From Fibrobacter sp. UWB16 (GTDB lineage Bacteria; Fibrobacterota; Fibrobacteria; Fibrobacterales; Fibrobacteraceae), in NCBI RefSeq assembly GCF_900215325.1, contig NZ_OCMS01000001.1, forward strand, positions 620,001-684,000: a DNA stretch of 64,000 nt. The letters are read 5' to 3'. A program made the translations under genes and the position numbers. This document shows, in pieces, positions 43,601-51,446 of this stretch (positions are counted from its first letter, which is position 1; each line of letters opens with the position of its first letter). Below the pieces are notes generated by a model, which worked only from the letters and a program-made list of their open reading frames with translations, searched no databases and was not told the origin of the DNA.

Positions 43601-44676
43601 CGCGCGCTGGCCTTCGAAATTTCTTCGACGGGAAGCCCTTGGATTCTCGCCTGCGCATTGTAGCGCGAGATTCGAGCCATACCCGTATCGACAACGTAAG
43701 CAATTCCCGGAATCGTAAGCGATGTTTCAGCAATGTTCGTCGCCAAGACCACTCGCGTCTTGCCCGTGTGCTTGAAAATGCGGCGTTGCTCGTCAGGGCT
43801 CATACGCCCGTAAAGCGGGAGCACATCAAAAGATGCGGCATCTAGTTCGTGCGCAAGTTCGCCCGCCAAATCCTGAATGTCGCGTTCCGTCGGCAAAAAG
43901 CAAAGCAAGTGGTCGCGATGGCGCGTTTCCAAATCGAGAATCGCATCACGAGCTTCTTCAATCAACCCCGAATCGCCCTTGCCACTGATATCGCGGAGAT
44001 CCTTCGACTCATTTCCCTTCGACAAGCTCAGGGAACTGAAGGTCGGTGAGCCTGCCGAACCGCCGAAATAATACTCCACATCAACAGGGTACGTGCGGCC
44101 TTCAGCCTCCATCACGCAGCTGTTGTCATAAAATTCTTCAAAAAGTTTTGCGTCAAGCGTTGCCGATGCAACAATCAACTTGAAGTCCGGACGACGAGAA
44201 AGTACCGTCTTGAAAATGCCAAGCAAGATATCGATGTTCAACGAGCGTTCGTGCGCTTCGTCAATCATGATAGCATTATACTGCCGGAACAAGCGGTCCT
44301 TGCGGAACTCCTGCAACAAGATACCGTCCGTCATCACCTTGATGGGGGCTTCATTTGTACCTTGTTCCCAGAAACGAATTTTCGTCGAGACAAGTTCTTC
44401 GTCCTTGAGTTCTTCGCGCAAGCGGTCCGCAATGGAAATCGCCGCCAAACGCCGAGGTTCCGTCACACCGATTTTGAACTTGACTGGATCCTTCGACTTC
44501 GAACTACACCCAACAAACCACTCTAGCAAAAACTTCGGTAATTGCGTGGATTTGCCGGAACCGGTATCAGCCTTGACGATGATAACTTGATGTTTTTCTA
44601 AAAGCTCAAAAAACTCCTCCCGATGTTCAACAACGGGAAGCTCCGGGTACTCAATTTTCAAGTCGGTTAATTGCAT
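40612..44676 (-). CDS. hrpA: ATP-dependent RNA helicase HrpA with in-frame repeat insertions
   Basis: A 1354-residue DEAH-box helicase. Motif I KADTGSGKSTQ, DEAH box IMIDEAHERSLN, VASATLD, TNIAETSLTIPGI and QRTGRAGRVKPG are intact, followed by the HA2, OB and DUF3418-type HrpA C-terminal regions. Three segments look like translated dispersed repeats: residues 57-66 (CSSKSKDPVK), about 205-235 (GSAGSPTFSSLSLSKGNES) and about 817-847 (TGSFAALRMTNAGDVILNPE). Their spacing keeps the frame. Two short low-complexity runs (SRESASRETSSRE; LHLESAAHPETAVYPAS) also occur. HrpA acts on stalled or collided ribosomes in E. coli. Confidence 0.93.
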   Translation of the reverse strand: MQLTDLKIEYPELPVVEHREEFFELLEKHQVIIVKADTGSGKSTQLPKFLLEWFVGCSSKSKDPVKFKIGVTEPRRLAAISIADRLREELKDEELVSTKIRFWEQGTNEAPIKVMTDGILLQEFRKDRLFRQYNAIMIDEAHERSLNIDILLGIFKTVLSRRPDFKLIVASATLDAKLFEEFYDNSCVMEAEGRTYPVDVEYYFGGSAGSPTFSSLSLSKGNESKDLRDISGKGDSGLIEEARDAILDLETRHRDHLLCFLPTERDIQDLAGELAHELDAASFDVLPLYGRMSPDEQRRIFKHTGKTRVVLATNIAETSLTIPGIAYVVDTGMARISRYNAQARIQGLPVEEISKASARQRTGRAGRVKPGVCIRLYSPENFEKRDEFTEPEIRRSNLANVVLQLRSLGLELENFPFLQSPPHSAFRGAYKTLFELGALTADNSSGHVTKLGRDMTRLPMDVSLSAVLLRARDLGVLQPALIVCSALSIQDPRVVPNDEPERTRIRQLHRKFCGHKSDFLVYVSMWNAFCTDWDGKTWNKLRKFCDKNSLHFLRLREWVDLYEQFSRILEVKFENKVCPFDSFHRDNLHIALLSGFLGGIAHRDIENGCYRLVSGRETHVFPGSDLYAKSVEWLFSAEVRETSRTFLTKAAEIKPEWILQVAEPFCTRRWFEPTWNKERGFVEAVEEVSFRGLVISRGHRVDYARVNPEDCAQIFWREAVVMGEVARPFDFMQHNDRVVENLHALEARKRQFGLAPSEDALVEYYTRIAGKVNSIKTLKDYIREHTDQFLKFDEKYWLDQLDGGTSGTTWTSDADGFRTGSFAALRMTNAGDVILNPERVKNPVKSKDAAPAPTLGGSIEHFRIGERVVTGEMVFDATRDCDGITLNLPYDLLTEISPAKFAMSIQQWREWMIESVIREMPKSVKKSLEAKRTAIDDEFYAALENFPHKAPLLLLYEVLSNTKEIRSGANGASIDVPTVNPDKENHLRLHLVVSKPGFPEPYKLEISPEWGSYRMFLAVRPALVTFGIDFPLEGMRFGWRLGQSALMVSDESRFWQAFRKRVEGAHLEKALHLESAAHPETAVYPASQKTSLSEEKKQLIADRLNLLEMGGVFADNFETALKIWVAKSLAADNLDATRCVRFTGLEFSRGKKIRDFKSLAANTRSEDEEIRLSLVRATYESGLISAEAFVKNWNLLKDFSVEMRNGCGKSTVKNKTIIAIHTAYQKELTLFERLCVLTEVFNIELPFGASRESASRETSSRENTELSASTLREYFRPYLKARYLKDHELKNARELLGKIDRTPTDDPEFAELYLQAKAMLEDFEILKYKRKGGDAEDIVEEDALARLKGRFGRL
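42139..42222. repeat. Inverted pair of dispersed repeats inside hrpA
   Basis: ACTTGACTGGATTCTTC...CAGAATGAC and, after 13 bp, GTCATCCTGAG...GGATCCAGT face each other, forming a long potential hairpin. Both are translated in frame. Confidence 0.8.
44016..44062. repeat. Second repeat family inside hrpA (GACAAGCTCAGG...GCCTGCCGAACC)
   Basis: CTTCGACAAGCTCAGGGAAC, a short gap, then GGTGAGCCTGCCGAACC. This pattern is known as a widespread dispersed repeat in other environmental genomes; here it is coding. Confidence 0.6.
44478..44504 (-). repeat. Dispersed repeat, GGATCCAGT family, inside hrpA
   Basis: ACTTGACTGGATCCTTCGAC plus TTCGAAC. It encodes residues 57-66, between helicase motifs I and Ia. 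Confidence 0.75.
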
Positions 44677-44689
44677 TACGAGATAACAA

Positions 44690-44830
44690 TTACTCTTTAA
44701 TATGCCCGCACTTATCGCAGGTGAGTTTATAGCTGTTATCGGGGTCTACGACCATCACGCCGTCACATTCCGGCACTTCGCACGGGAGTTCGCCCGGCAT
44801 CACTTCTCTGTAAGTCTTTTTTTCTTCCAT
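44690..44830 (-). CDS. Small zinc-ribbon protein
   Basis: A 46-residue protein with CEVPEC and a CDKCGHIKE C-terminus, i.e. Cys pairs that could bind one zinc. The body (VMVVDPDNSYKLTC) looks like a beta hairpin between the pairs. The frame is open 15 codons upstream, but MEEKKTYREVMPGELP is a better start and TATATTCA lies close before it. It sits 13 bp before hrpA and could be co-transcribed. Function unknown. Confidence 0.65.
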   Translation of the reverse strand: MEEKKTYREVMPGELPCEVPECDGVMVVDPDNSYKLTCDKCGHIKE

Positions 44831-44891
44831 AATGCACTGAATATAGAAATTCAAGGCCCTGCTTGCCCACGACAATATTTATTTTTCGGAT

Positions 44892-45377
44892 ATGGAAAAC
44901 GCAAAGACAGTCAAGCAATCTCAAGTCGAAACCCGCGACATCGTTCACCCTTCCGACGTCAACGCCTACAATTTTGTATTCGGCGGACACCTGACATCGC
45001 TCCTCGACAAGGCAGCCTGCATTGCCGCCTGCACCCATTCCAGACGCAAAGTCACAACGGTCTCGATCGACAACGTGCGCTTTTTCAAACCCGCGACCGT
45101 CGGAACCATTCTCACCATCAAGGCCTCCGTAAACCGCGCCTTCAACACCTCCATGGAAATCGGAGTGAAGGTCTTGGGAATCGACCCGCAAGTATCCTGG
45201 CAGCCCGAAGTCATCTGCCACGCTTATATGACATTTGTCGCGATTGATGATAACGGAAGACCGACCCCGATTCCTTCCGTCATCCCCGAAACAGAGGACG
45301 AAATCCGCCGCTACGAAGAAGCCGGCATCCGCCGCGATGCTAAGAAAAAACTTTTGGCAGCTCTAGAAAACAAATAA
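44892..45377 (+). CDS. Acyl-CoA thioesterase, hotdog fold (YciA type)
   Basis: A 161-residue hotdog-fold protein. HPSDVNAYNFVFGGHLTSLLDKAACIAA matches the thioesterase active-site helix with the catalytic Asp, followed by VTTVSIDNVRFFKPATVGTIL and ICHAYMTFVAID. It likely hydrolyses medium or short acyl-CoA in the cytosol. TATTTTTC lies 4 nt before the ATG, one base off the leaderless promoter motif. Confidence 0.88.
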   Translation: MENAKTVKQSQVETRDIVHPSDVNAYNFVFGGHLTSLLDKAACIAACTHSRRKVTTVSIDNVRFFKPATVGTILTIKASVNRAFNTSMEIGVKVLGIDPQVSWQPEVICHAYMTFVAIDDNGRPTPIPSVIPETEDEIRRYEEAGIRRDAKKKLLAALENK

Positions 45378-45384
45378 ATTCGCT

Positions 45385-45412
45385 CTCATCCCGGAACAAG
45401 TCCGGGATGACA
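45385..45412. repeat. Palindromic dispersed repeat, CCCGGAACAAGTCCGGGATGACA type
   Basis: CATCCCGGA and TCCGGGATGACA, between the thioesterase gene and the next terminator; related to the GGAGATTCCCGC family. Confidence 0.65.
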
Positions 45413-45471
45413 AAAGAATTTTATTCTCTCGTCTAAAAAACACTGGATACACTTGAAAACATTTTCATCAA

Positions 45472-45500
45472 AAAGGCCCTTTGACGGGGCCTTTGTTGTT
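45472..45500 (+). terminator. Terminator before the MATE gene
   Basis: AAAGGCCC and GGGCCTTT form a hairpin followed by TTGTTT. It lies 16 bp upstream of the MATE start and serves the thioesterase transcript. Confidence 0.75.
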
Positions 45501-45515
45501 TCTAGATTTTTACAC

Positions 45516-46850
45516 ATGAAACAGATCGACGTCAAAGACCGTTCGCTCATCAGCCTTTCGTGGCCGCTAATCCTCACGTTTGCCGTGAGCATGATCCAGC
45601 CCATGATGGACAGCTGGTTTTTGTCGCGCACTTCCGAAACCGCAGCCGCGGGCGTTGGCGCCATGCTCCCGATTCTTGGGGCTCTTTTCACGGCCCTCCA
45701 CGCCTTCTCGCAATCCGGCGCCAGCATCGTTTCGCAGTACATTGGCGCTAAGCAGAACAGCCACGCAAGCAGCACACAGACGATGGTCCTCTTCGGGAGC
45801 ATCCTTCTCGGCATCGCGCTCACACTCATCATTTATCCGCTTTCCGGGAACATTCCGCAATGGATGGGACTCACCGAAGAACCAGCTGTATTCGCCACGC
45901 AATTTTTAAGCGTTGTTTCGTTTGGGTTCGCCTTCCGCGCTCTGCAAACCATTTTGACCGCCCTCATCGCGACACACGGCCTTACCATTTGGAACTTTGT
46001 CGGAAACACACTCACAATTGCCACAAACGCGGCCTTGAATGTCGTGTTCCTCGAAGGACTTTTTGGACTCCCGAAAATGGGCGTTCACGGAGTCGCCCTC
46101 GCGACCGCACTTTCCTGGCTCATTTCTTCGGGAATCCTGTGGCTTGTGCTCAAGTTCAAAGTTCACCACCACAGCAAAATTCGCGACTGGAAACGTACAC
46201 GCGTTCTTTTGCCCGACTGGATCCGCATCGGACTCCCCGCCGCCGCAGAACCCATCAGTTTCCAGCTTTTTCAGGTGTTCATCACCGCGATGGTCGTCTA
46301 TATCGGCACAACCGCAATGACCGCCCGCGTGTTCGCAGGGAACTTTGCCGCGCTTTCCGTCATTCTCGGAGTCGGCCTCGGCAGCGGAAACCAGATTCTC
46401 GTAGCACACCTCGTTGGCGCACATGACTACGTAAAAGCAAACCGCCGCGTGCACCAAACTCTCGCCGTGGGCATCACCAGCGGATTCTTGCTATCCGTCG
46501 CAGTTGCGCTCCTCGGCGAACACCTGCTCAGGCTCTACACCGACAACCCCGAAGTCCTCCGCCTCGGCAAAATCTGCCTCTGGTGCGACGTCGCCGTGCA
46601 ACCCTTCAAAGCCGTGAACTTCATTGTCACCACATCGCTCCGTGCCGCAGGTGATTCCAAATTCCCGGCGCTCGTGGGTAGCGGCATGATGTGGACGCTA
46701 GGCCTTGCAACATCGCTTATCCTTGCATTTGTCGTTGGGCTTGGGCTCCCCGGCCTTTGGCTTGGCATGGCTGCCGACGAATTCTACCGCTCGTTCGCTA
46801 ACATTTGGCGCTGGAAGAGCGGCCGCTGGAAAAGCAAAGCGGTGGTTTAG
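45516..46850 (+). CDS. MATE family efflux transporter
   Basis: A 444-residue inner-membrane exporter with twelve expected helices. The first is SLISLSWPLILTFAVSMIQPMMDSWFLS; FSQSGASIVSQYIGAKQ and the repeated half GLGSGNQILVAHLVGAHDY are family hallmarks. Such proteins export drugs or metabolites in exchange for Na+ or H+. The start at 45516 is chosen because the 21 codons upstream run through the terminator hairpin. TAGATTTT lies shortly before the ATG. Confidence 0.9.
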   Translation: MKQIDVKDRSLISLSWPLILTFAVSMIQPMMDSWFLSRTSETAAAGVGAMLPILGALFTALHAFSQSGASIVSQYIGAKQNSHASSTQTMVLFGSILLGIALTLIIYPLSGNIPQWMGLTEEPAVFATQFLSVVSFGFAFRALQTILTALIATHGLTIWNFVGNTLTIATNAALNVVFLEGLFGLPKMGVHGVALATALSWLISSGILWLVLKFKVHHHSKIRDWKRTRVLLPDWIRIGLPAAAEPISFQLFQVFITAMVVYIGTTAMTARVFAGNFAALSVILGVGLGSGNQILVAHLVGAHDYVKANRRVHQTLAVGITSGFLLSVAVALLGEHLLRLYTDNPEVLRLGKICLWCDVAVQPFKAVNFIVTTSLRAAGDSKFPALVGSGMMWTLGLATSLILAFVVGLGLPGLWLGMAADEFYRSFANIWRWKSGRWKSKAVV

Positions 46851-46860
46851 TAAGCAAAAC

Positions 46861-46882
46861 GTCCGGCATGAAAGCCGGACTA
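46861..46882. repeat. GTCCGGC hairpin, left of the Rpn gene
   Basis: GTCCGGCATGAAAGCCGGAC, a hairpin without a T-run. A near copy lies right of the Rpn gene at 48003-48021. Confidence 0.6.
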
Positions 46883-46905
46883 TTTAACTAATGAACTTTG
46901 TCAAT

Positions 46906-47850
46906 TTACGATTGGCCGAGAGAAGCCTTGATGGCGAGAACATCAGCTTCAGAAAGCTCAGTAAAATCGATAATTTTATCAATAGGTTCATTTTTCAACA
47001 GCATTTTTTCTGCAATTTTGTGCGCTTTTAGAATGCCTCCCTGACGCAAGCCGCTATCAACAGCCGCTTTATGAATTGCGTATTCATCCCACTTGGCTTT
47101 CTGTGCTTCGTCAATCATCTTCTGTTCCTCTTTCGATAATTTAGCCAATTTTGCCGTCGAAAACAAGAGTTCGAACACCGTGTTCACATACTGCTTAGGC
47201 ATCTGCGTCATGTTTTTCATGTTCTTGAGAGCGTAAAGTCCCTTGTCAAGCGTCGTTTCTAGTTCGTCCAGAGGCTTGTTGAACTTAGGAAGTTCTACAA
47301 ACGCAAAATTGAGAGCATCGCTGATGCAAGATCCATTGATTTCGCGAAGCTTTGCCCGACGGATGTAGCGGTCATCGGCAAACACGTTAAATTCCATGAA
47401 CACAACAGTAACGACAGGGTTCAATTCGTAATTGTACTTTTTGCCACGTTGCCCCTGAGCAATGATTGTCTGCGAGGCGTAATAAATCGAGCGATTGACT
47501 ATGTTTTCCTGAAAAAGAATCTGAACCTCGATGATGAACCTACGCTGTGCCGAATCGATGCAATGCAAGTCGAAAACGGAAGTCCGATTTTCGTTCGAAC
47601 CGTCACTGTATTCCTTGTTTCGGGACTGCACATCAACAATCGGAGATGCTATTTCGCCTTCAAGTACGGCGTTCAAAAGCGCAATCAGGCAAACCTTATT
47701 TTGCGAATCGGGATTGAAAGCCTTCTTGAAAGTTCTGTCGAGAAGAAGATCAGCGAAGACGCCAGCCCCTTTGAATTCTTCGAAAGTCTTAGCTTCGCCA
47801 ATCATTTCACCATGGTTATTTTTTATTTCGACCACAATATTATTTTCCAT
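46906..47850 (-). CDS. Rpn-type PD-(D/E)XK nuclease
   Basis: A 314-residue protein of the Rpn/PDDEXK_2 family, DNA endonucleases thought to promote recA-independent recombination. FADLLLDRTFKKAF, then the catalytic SVFDLHCIDSAQRRFIIEVQ (Asp, Glu-x-Gln), and FQENIVNRSIYYASQTI are family-typical. The C-terminus has charged helices including KIIDFTELSEADVLAIKA. Families of this type often expand within genomes. The gene stands alone between two similar hairpins. Confidence 0.88.
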   Translation of the reverse strand: MENNIVVEIKNNHGEMIGEAKTFEEFKGAGVFADLLLDRTFKKAFNPDSQNKVCLIALLNAVLEGEIASPIVDVQSRNKEYSDGSNENRTSVFDLHCIDSAQRRFIIEVQILFQENIVNRSIYYASQTIIAQGQRGKKYNYELNPVVTVVFMEFNVFADDRYIRRAKLREINGSCISDALNFAFVELPKFNKPLDELETTLDKGLYALKNMKNMTQMPKQYVNTVFELLFSTAKLAKLSKEEQKMIDEAQKAKWDEYAIHKAAVDSGLRQGGILKAHKIAEKMLLKNEPIDKIIDFTELSEADVLAIKASLGQS

Positions 47851-48002
47851 ATTTTTCCAGTGTTAAAACACCCGATAATGTCGGGTTCATAGACAGAAAA
47901 CCGCTCTCCGTCCATTACATTAACACGCTTTTTTGGAACATTTATTTCACTATTTTTTGAATTAAAATGAAATTTTACAATTGACTATACTATATGCAAA
48001 AA

Positions 48003-48021
48003 GTCCGGCATAAAGCCGGAC
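48003..48021. repeat. GTCCGGC hairpin, right of the Rpn gene
   Basis: GTCCGGCATAAAGCCGGAC, nearly the same as the left copy at 46861. It may also act as terminator for the FISUMP gene on the minus strand. Confidence 0.6.
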
Positions 48022-48054
48022 GACTTTCTATTGACTAGCGAGTAATAACAGATA

Positions 48055-48933
48055 TCAGTCCTTGAGACAACGAACTGAGTGCCCTCCGTTCTTACGGCAG
48101 CCGTCCAGGCGCGCTTTGTCGTCGTGGTAGCTCAAGCTCATGTAGTACGCATCGTAGCCGTAACCATTGCCCTCCGTAGAACTCCAAAAATACGCGAAGT
48201 AGCCCTCGAATTCGCCATACCCATAGCAGTTCCTGCGGCCAGCAGGGAGTGCAGAGAACCCGAAGGGATCCTTGCCGTTACCAATTTTATACCAATTAAA
48301 CCAACCGGATGTGGACTTAAGCATTGTACCGGCAACCGATGAGTCGCCAACTATAGCAAATAGTGTATTCCAGTCGTCATTGCTTGGCAGATGCCAACCA
48401 TTGGGACATACGCCCTGAATATTTCCTGACGGCAGAGAGCATGTATAGCCATAGCCACATTCGCTTTCCGACTTACCTACCGCAGCGGCCCACCTGTAAA
48501 GCCGACCATACTTTTCACAATACTTGACAGAATCGTTGTAGCAAAAACTAGAGTCCGTTTCATAGTTGAGATTCTCAGCCATCCATACTTGGTCACCAAT
48601 TCTCACGGTCTTGTATGTCTGACCGTCGCGGGTATCGGTGAGAGTCCCTTCGACAGGACTAGAGACAATTGAAGAACTACTAAGTTTCTTTTTACTGGAT
48701 GACGATTTCGACTGGTTATAGGATTCAAACCAATGATCGCCATCACATTCGTAATTTTTGAGTTTGTCCTTCACATAAACAACAGCACCGCTTACGGAAT
48801 CATCGCACTTGTATTCTTCAAGTTCATCCATATCGGCAACTTCATCAGGCAATTCATTGGGAGAAGATCCTTTATCGTCACCACAAGCGACGATGATTAC
48901 AGCAAGTGACATCAAAAAAAATAATTTTCTCAT
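48055..48933 (-). CDS. FISUMP-domain lipoprotein
   Basis: A 292-residue lipoprotein (MRKLFFLMSLAVIIVAC, Cys16). An acidic stretch (DEVADMDELEEYKCDD) and a Ser/Lys linker (KSSSSKKKLSSSSIVSS) precede the FISUMP domain: TDTRDGQTYKTVRIGDQVWMAENLNY, YCEKYGRLYRWAAAV, CPNGWHLPSNDDWNTL, FSALPAGRRN, FWSSTEGNG and GHSVRCLKD. The domain function is unknown; it is massively repeated in Fibrobacter. AAGGAG lies 7 nt before the start at 48933; the 27 codons further upstream are excluded. Confidence 0.88.
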   Translation of the reverse strand: MRKLFFLMSLAVIIVACGDDKGSSPNELPDEVADMDELEEYKCDDSVSGAVVYVKDKLKNYECDGDHWFESYNQSKSSSSKKKLSSSSIVSSPVEGTLTDTRDGQTYKTVRIGDQVWMAENLNYETDSSFCYNDSVKYCEKYGRLYRWAAAVGKSESECGYGYTCSLPSGNIQGVCPNGWHLPSNDDWNTLFAIVGDSSVAGTMLKSTSGWFNWYKIGNGKDPFGFSALPAGRRNCYGYGEFEGYFAYFWSSTEGNGYGYDAYYMSLSYHDDKARLDGCRKNGGHSVRCLKD

Positions 48934-49020
48934 TCCTACTCCTTTTGTGTAGATAAAATAGAAAATTATGTTGAATAAATTTTTGCAATAGAGAAAAACT
49001 ATAGAAAGAAACACGAAATA

Positions 49021-49098
49021 GGAGATTCCCGCTCAGAGGCGGGAATGACATTGCAAAGACAAGATGTCACTGGATCCTTCACAATTGCTCAGGATGAC
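49021..49098. repeat. Two dispersed repeats of different families side by side
   Basis: GGAGATTCCCGC...GCGGGAATGACA (49021-49050) and CACTGGATCC...CTCAGGATGAC (49068-49098), in the gap before dnaG. Confidence 0.7.
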
Positions 49099-49163
49099 GC
49101 GTTCGTGTCAGGATAACGCTCTAATTAGAGATTGCTTCGTTGTTTCACGCCTCGCAATGACGA

Positions 49164-49197
49164 CTCTCTCGTCTTTCGTCTTTCGTCTCTCGTCTAA
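49164..49197 (+). repeat. Short tandem repeat of TCGTCTTT/TCGTCTCT
   Basis: Four units of about 8 bp, ending in the dispersed motif CTCTCGTCTAA. Confidence 0.6.
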
Positions 49198-49216
49198 TCC
49201 ATCCCCCAAAAATTTC

Positions 49217-49224
49217 TACATTTG
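49217..49224 (+). promoter_or_regulatory. TAnnTTTG promoter element of dnaG, leaderless start
   Basis: TACATTTG ends 4 nt before the dnaG ATG. Confidence 0.6.
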
Positions 49225-49228
49225 GCGC

Positions 49229-51415
49229 ATGCCGTTCTACTCCGACGAAATCATCCAAGAACTCAAAAACCAGGCGGATATCGCGCTGGTCATTCAGCAG
49301 TTCTTGCCGCTCAAAAAAAGCGGGGTCAACAAATACGTCGGCGTGTGCCCTTTCCACGATGACCACTCCCCATCCATGTCGGTAAATTCCACGCTGGGCA
49401 TTTACAAGTGCTTTGCATGCGGTGCGGGTGGAGATGTTTTCAAATTCATCCAGGAACACGAAAAATTGGACTTCAAGGGCGCTGTAGAATGGGTCGCCAA
49501 CTTTGTAGGTTTTGCACTTCCGAACCTCGGCAACAACGTCAATACCGAAGTGCTCGAAGAACGCACGATGGTCCGCAAGTTGAACGAGCTTGCCTGCGAA
49601 TGGTTCGAGCAACAGCTCACGTTAAGCCCCAAAGCGTTGGAGTATTTGAACAAGCGTCATGTCTCGCCTGAGACTCGCAAGCAATTCCACATCGGCTACG
49701 CCCCGACAGGGCGAGAAGGCTTAATCGGCTACGCCGCCCGCAACGGTTTTTCGCCTCGCGACTGCGTCAAGGCAGGACTTGCCGTCGAAAAAGAAAACGG
49801 CGGTATCGCAGACAAGTTCCGCGATCGCTTGATGATTGCCATCCAGAACCTCTCGGGTGTCGTTGTCGCATTTGGCGGTCGAGACTTGAGCGACCCCGCA
49901 TCGCACAACGGAATAAAGCTTGCCAAGTACATGAACAGCCCGGAAACGGCGCTTTACAGCAAGCGCGATATTCTATTCGGTTTAAACCACAGCCGAAACG
50001 CCATCATGAAGGAGAATGCGGTCATTATCGTCGAAGGATATTTTGACCTCATCAGCCTTTACCAAAGCGGAGTGCAGAACGTCGTAGCCGCATCGGGTAC
50101 GGCACTCACCGAGAATCACGCCAGCATTCTCGCCCGCTACGCAAAGACCGCTTATCTTGTATTTGACGGGGATGCCGCCGGGCAAAATGCTACGCGCCGC
50201 AGTCTCGAAATTGTGCTCCCCAAGGGCCTTTCGCCAAAAGTCTTTGCGCTTTCGCGACCAGACGGCACCAAGATCGACCCGGACAACTTCGTGAACGAAC
50301 AAGGCCCGGACGCTTTCAGAAGAGCGCTCCGCACTGCCGAAGACTGGCTCAGCTATCTCGGGCGCACCATGCCGAACAACAGCCCCGAAGATCGAGCCGC
50401 GTTCATCACGCAAGCAAAGACGCTTATCAAGAGCATCGAGAATCCGGAACTGCGCAATCAATATTTGAAGCTCGTTTCCGAGCGTTACAGCACCACGCGT
50501 TCGCTCGCAGGCATCAAGGTCGCACACCCGAAACGCGAAAAAACGCAGGCAACAGCCGAACAACCCGCAGCACCGCAAGTAAGCGTTCCGTGGGAACTGC
50601 TCTCGCCGATTGAAGTGCGTTTTGCGAATTTGTTATTCCGCAATCCCACGCTTCTCGACCGCGCCGCAGAATATTTCGACATGGACTTTGCCGCCAGCGG
50701 AATCCAAATTTTTGATTCTCCGCTCATCGATGAATTTATCCAGTCCATTCTCGCGCAGTACGCTGAAACGGGCGCGTTCTCGCCAAGAGTCTTGTACGAA
50801 TCGCTTTCGCCGCAGTTGCAGCTTTTCTTGGAGCAACTCCCCGACGAGACATGGAAAACGCCGAACGAGATTTTGGAATTTTACGACACGCTTGCCGTGC
50901 TCACACTCAATCTGTGCGACCGCTACAAAAAGCTCATTCCGCTTGATTCCGAAGCAGGCATGCGTCTCCGTATGCAGTTAAACAAGTTCACGCAGGGCAT
51001 CCAGACGATTTCCAAGAAGCGCAAGATTTCGGCCATTACGCCGGACGTTTTCGCCGAGCAGATTATCCAGAGCAAAGCACCGCTCATCGAGCTTTATACA
51101 TCAATTAACGAACTTGCGATGAACGGAGGGAACGCCGCGCAGTTCAACAATGCGCAGTTCTCGCCGCAGGCTTCCGCGCAATCCCCGGCACAACCAAGTT
51201 CGCCGCAGTTTAACAACGCACAGCCGGCGCAGTTCGCACAACCCGAAATGCCACCCGAGATGGAAGCACCGCCTCCATTCGATAATGGCGAACAATTTGC
51301 ATCAAGCGAACCACCCGAAGAAGCTCCTTACGATCCGAACGAAGAACCTTACGTTCCCGATGACGAGCCCTACGTTCCCGACGATGACTTTGGAGCCATG
51401 GACGATTTCGGCTAG
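49229..51415 (+). CDS. dnaG: DNA primase with long acidic low-complexity tail
   Basis: A 728-residue primase. The CHC2 zinc finger is Cys40, His43, Cys61 and Cys64; the Toprim core follows (VIIVEGYFDLISLYQSG, YLVFDGDAAGQNATRRSL). After the helicase-binding region the last 98 residues (from about 630) are Gln/Ala/Pro/Asp-rich, with two EPYVPDD repeats and an end at DDDFGAMDDFG, resembling the acidic tip of single-strand binding protein. Typical primases are about 600 residues and lack this tail. The start at 49229 is supported by the promoter just upstream and by homology (MPFYSDEIIQELKNQADI). sufC follows after 31 bp. Confidence 0.94.
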   Translation: MPFYSDEIIQELKNQADIALVIQQFLPLKKSGVNKYVGVCPFHDDHSPSMSVNSTLGIYKCFACGAGGDVFKFIQEHEKLDFKGAVEWVANFVGFALPNLGNNVNTEVLEERTMVRKLNELACEWFEQQLTLSPKALEYLNKRHVSPETRKQFHIGYAPTGREGLIGYAARNGFSPRDCVKAGLAVEKENGGIADKFRDRLMIAIQNLSGVVVAFGGRDLSDPASHNGIKLAKYMNSPETALYSKRDILFGLNHSRNAIMKENAVIIVEGYFDLISLYQSGVQNVVAASGTALTENHASILARYAKTAYLVFDGDAAGQNATRRSLEIVLPKGLSPKVFALSRPDGTKIDPDNFVNEQGPDAFRRALRTAEDWLSYLGRTMPNNSPEDRAAFITQAKTLIKSIENPELRNQYLKLVSERYSTTRSLAGIKVAHPKREKTQATAEQPAAPQVSVPWELLSPIEVRFANLLFRNPTLLDRAAEYFDMDFAASGIQIFDSPLIDEFIQSILAQYAETGAFSPRVLYESLSPQLQLFLEQLPDETWKTPNEILEFYDTLAVLTLNLCDRYKKLIPLDSEAGMRLRMQLNKFTQGIQTISKKRKISAITPDVFAEQIIQSKAPLIELYTSINELAMNGGNAAQFNNAQFSPQASAQSPAQPSSPQFNNAQPAQFAQPEMPPEMEAPPPFDNGEQFASSEPPEEAPYDPNEEPYVPDDEPYVPDDDFGAMDDFG

Positions 51416-51446
51416 GCCCACAAGATTTTAAAATTAAAGAGGAAAT

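Noticed and set aside
42322-43845. 507-codon open frame antisense to hrpA, and 38464-39747 antisense to surA
   Set aside because: Both lie fully within well-supported genes and carry no recognisable motif.
49064-49228. 55-codon N-terminal extension of DnaG
   Set aside because: It runs through a dispersed repeat and a tandem repeat, and the promoter element at 49217 lies inside it.
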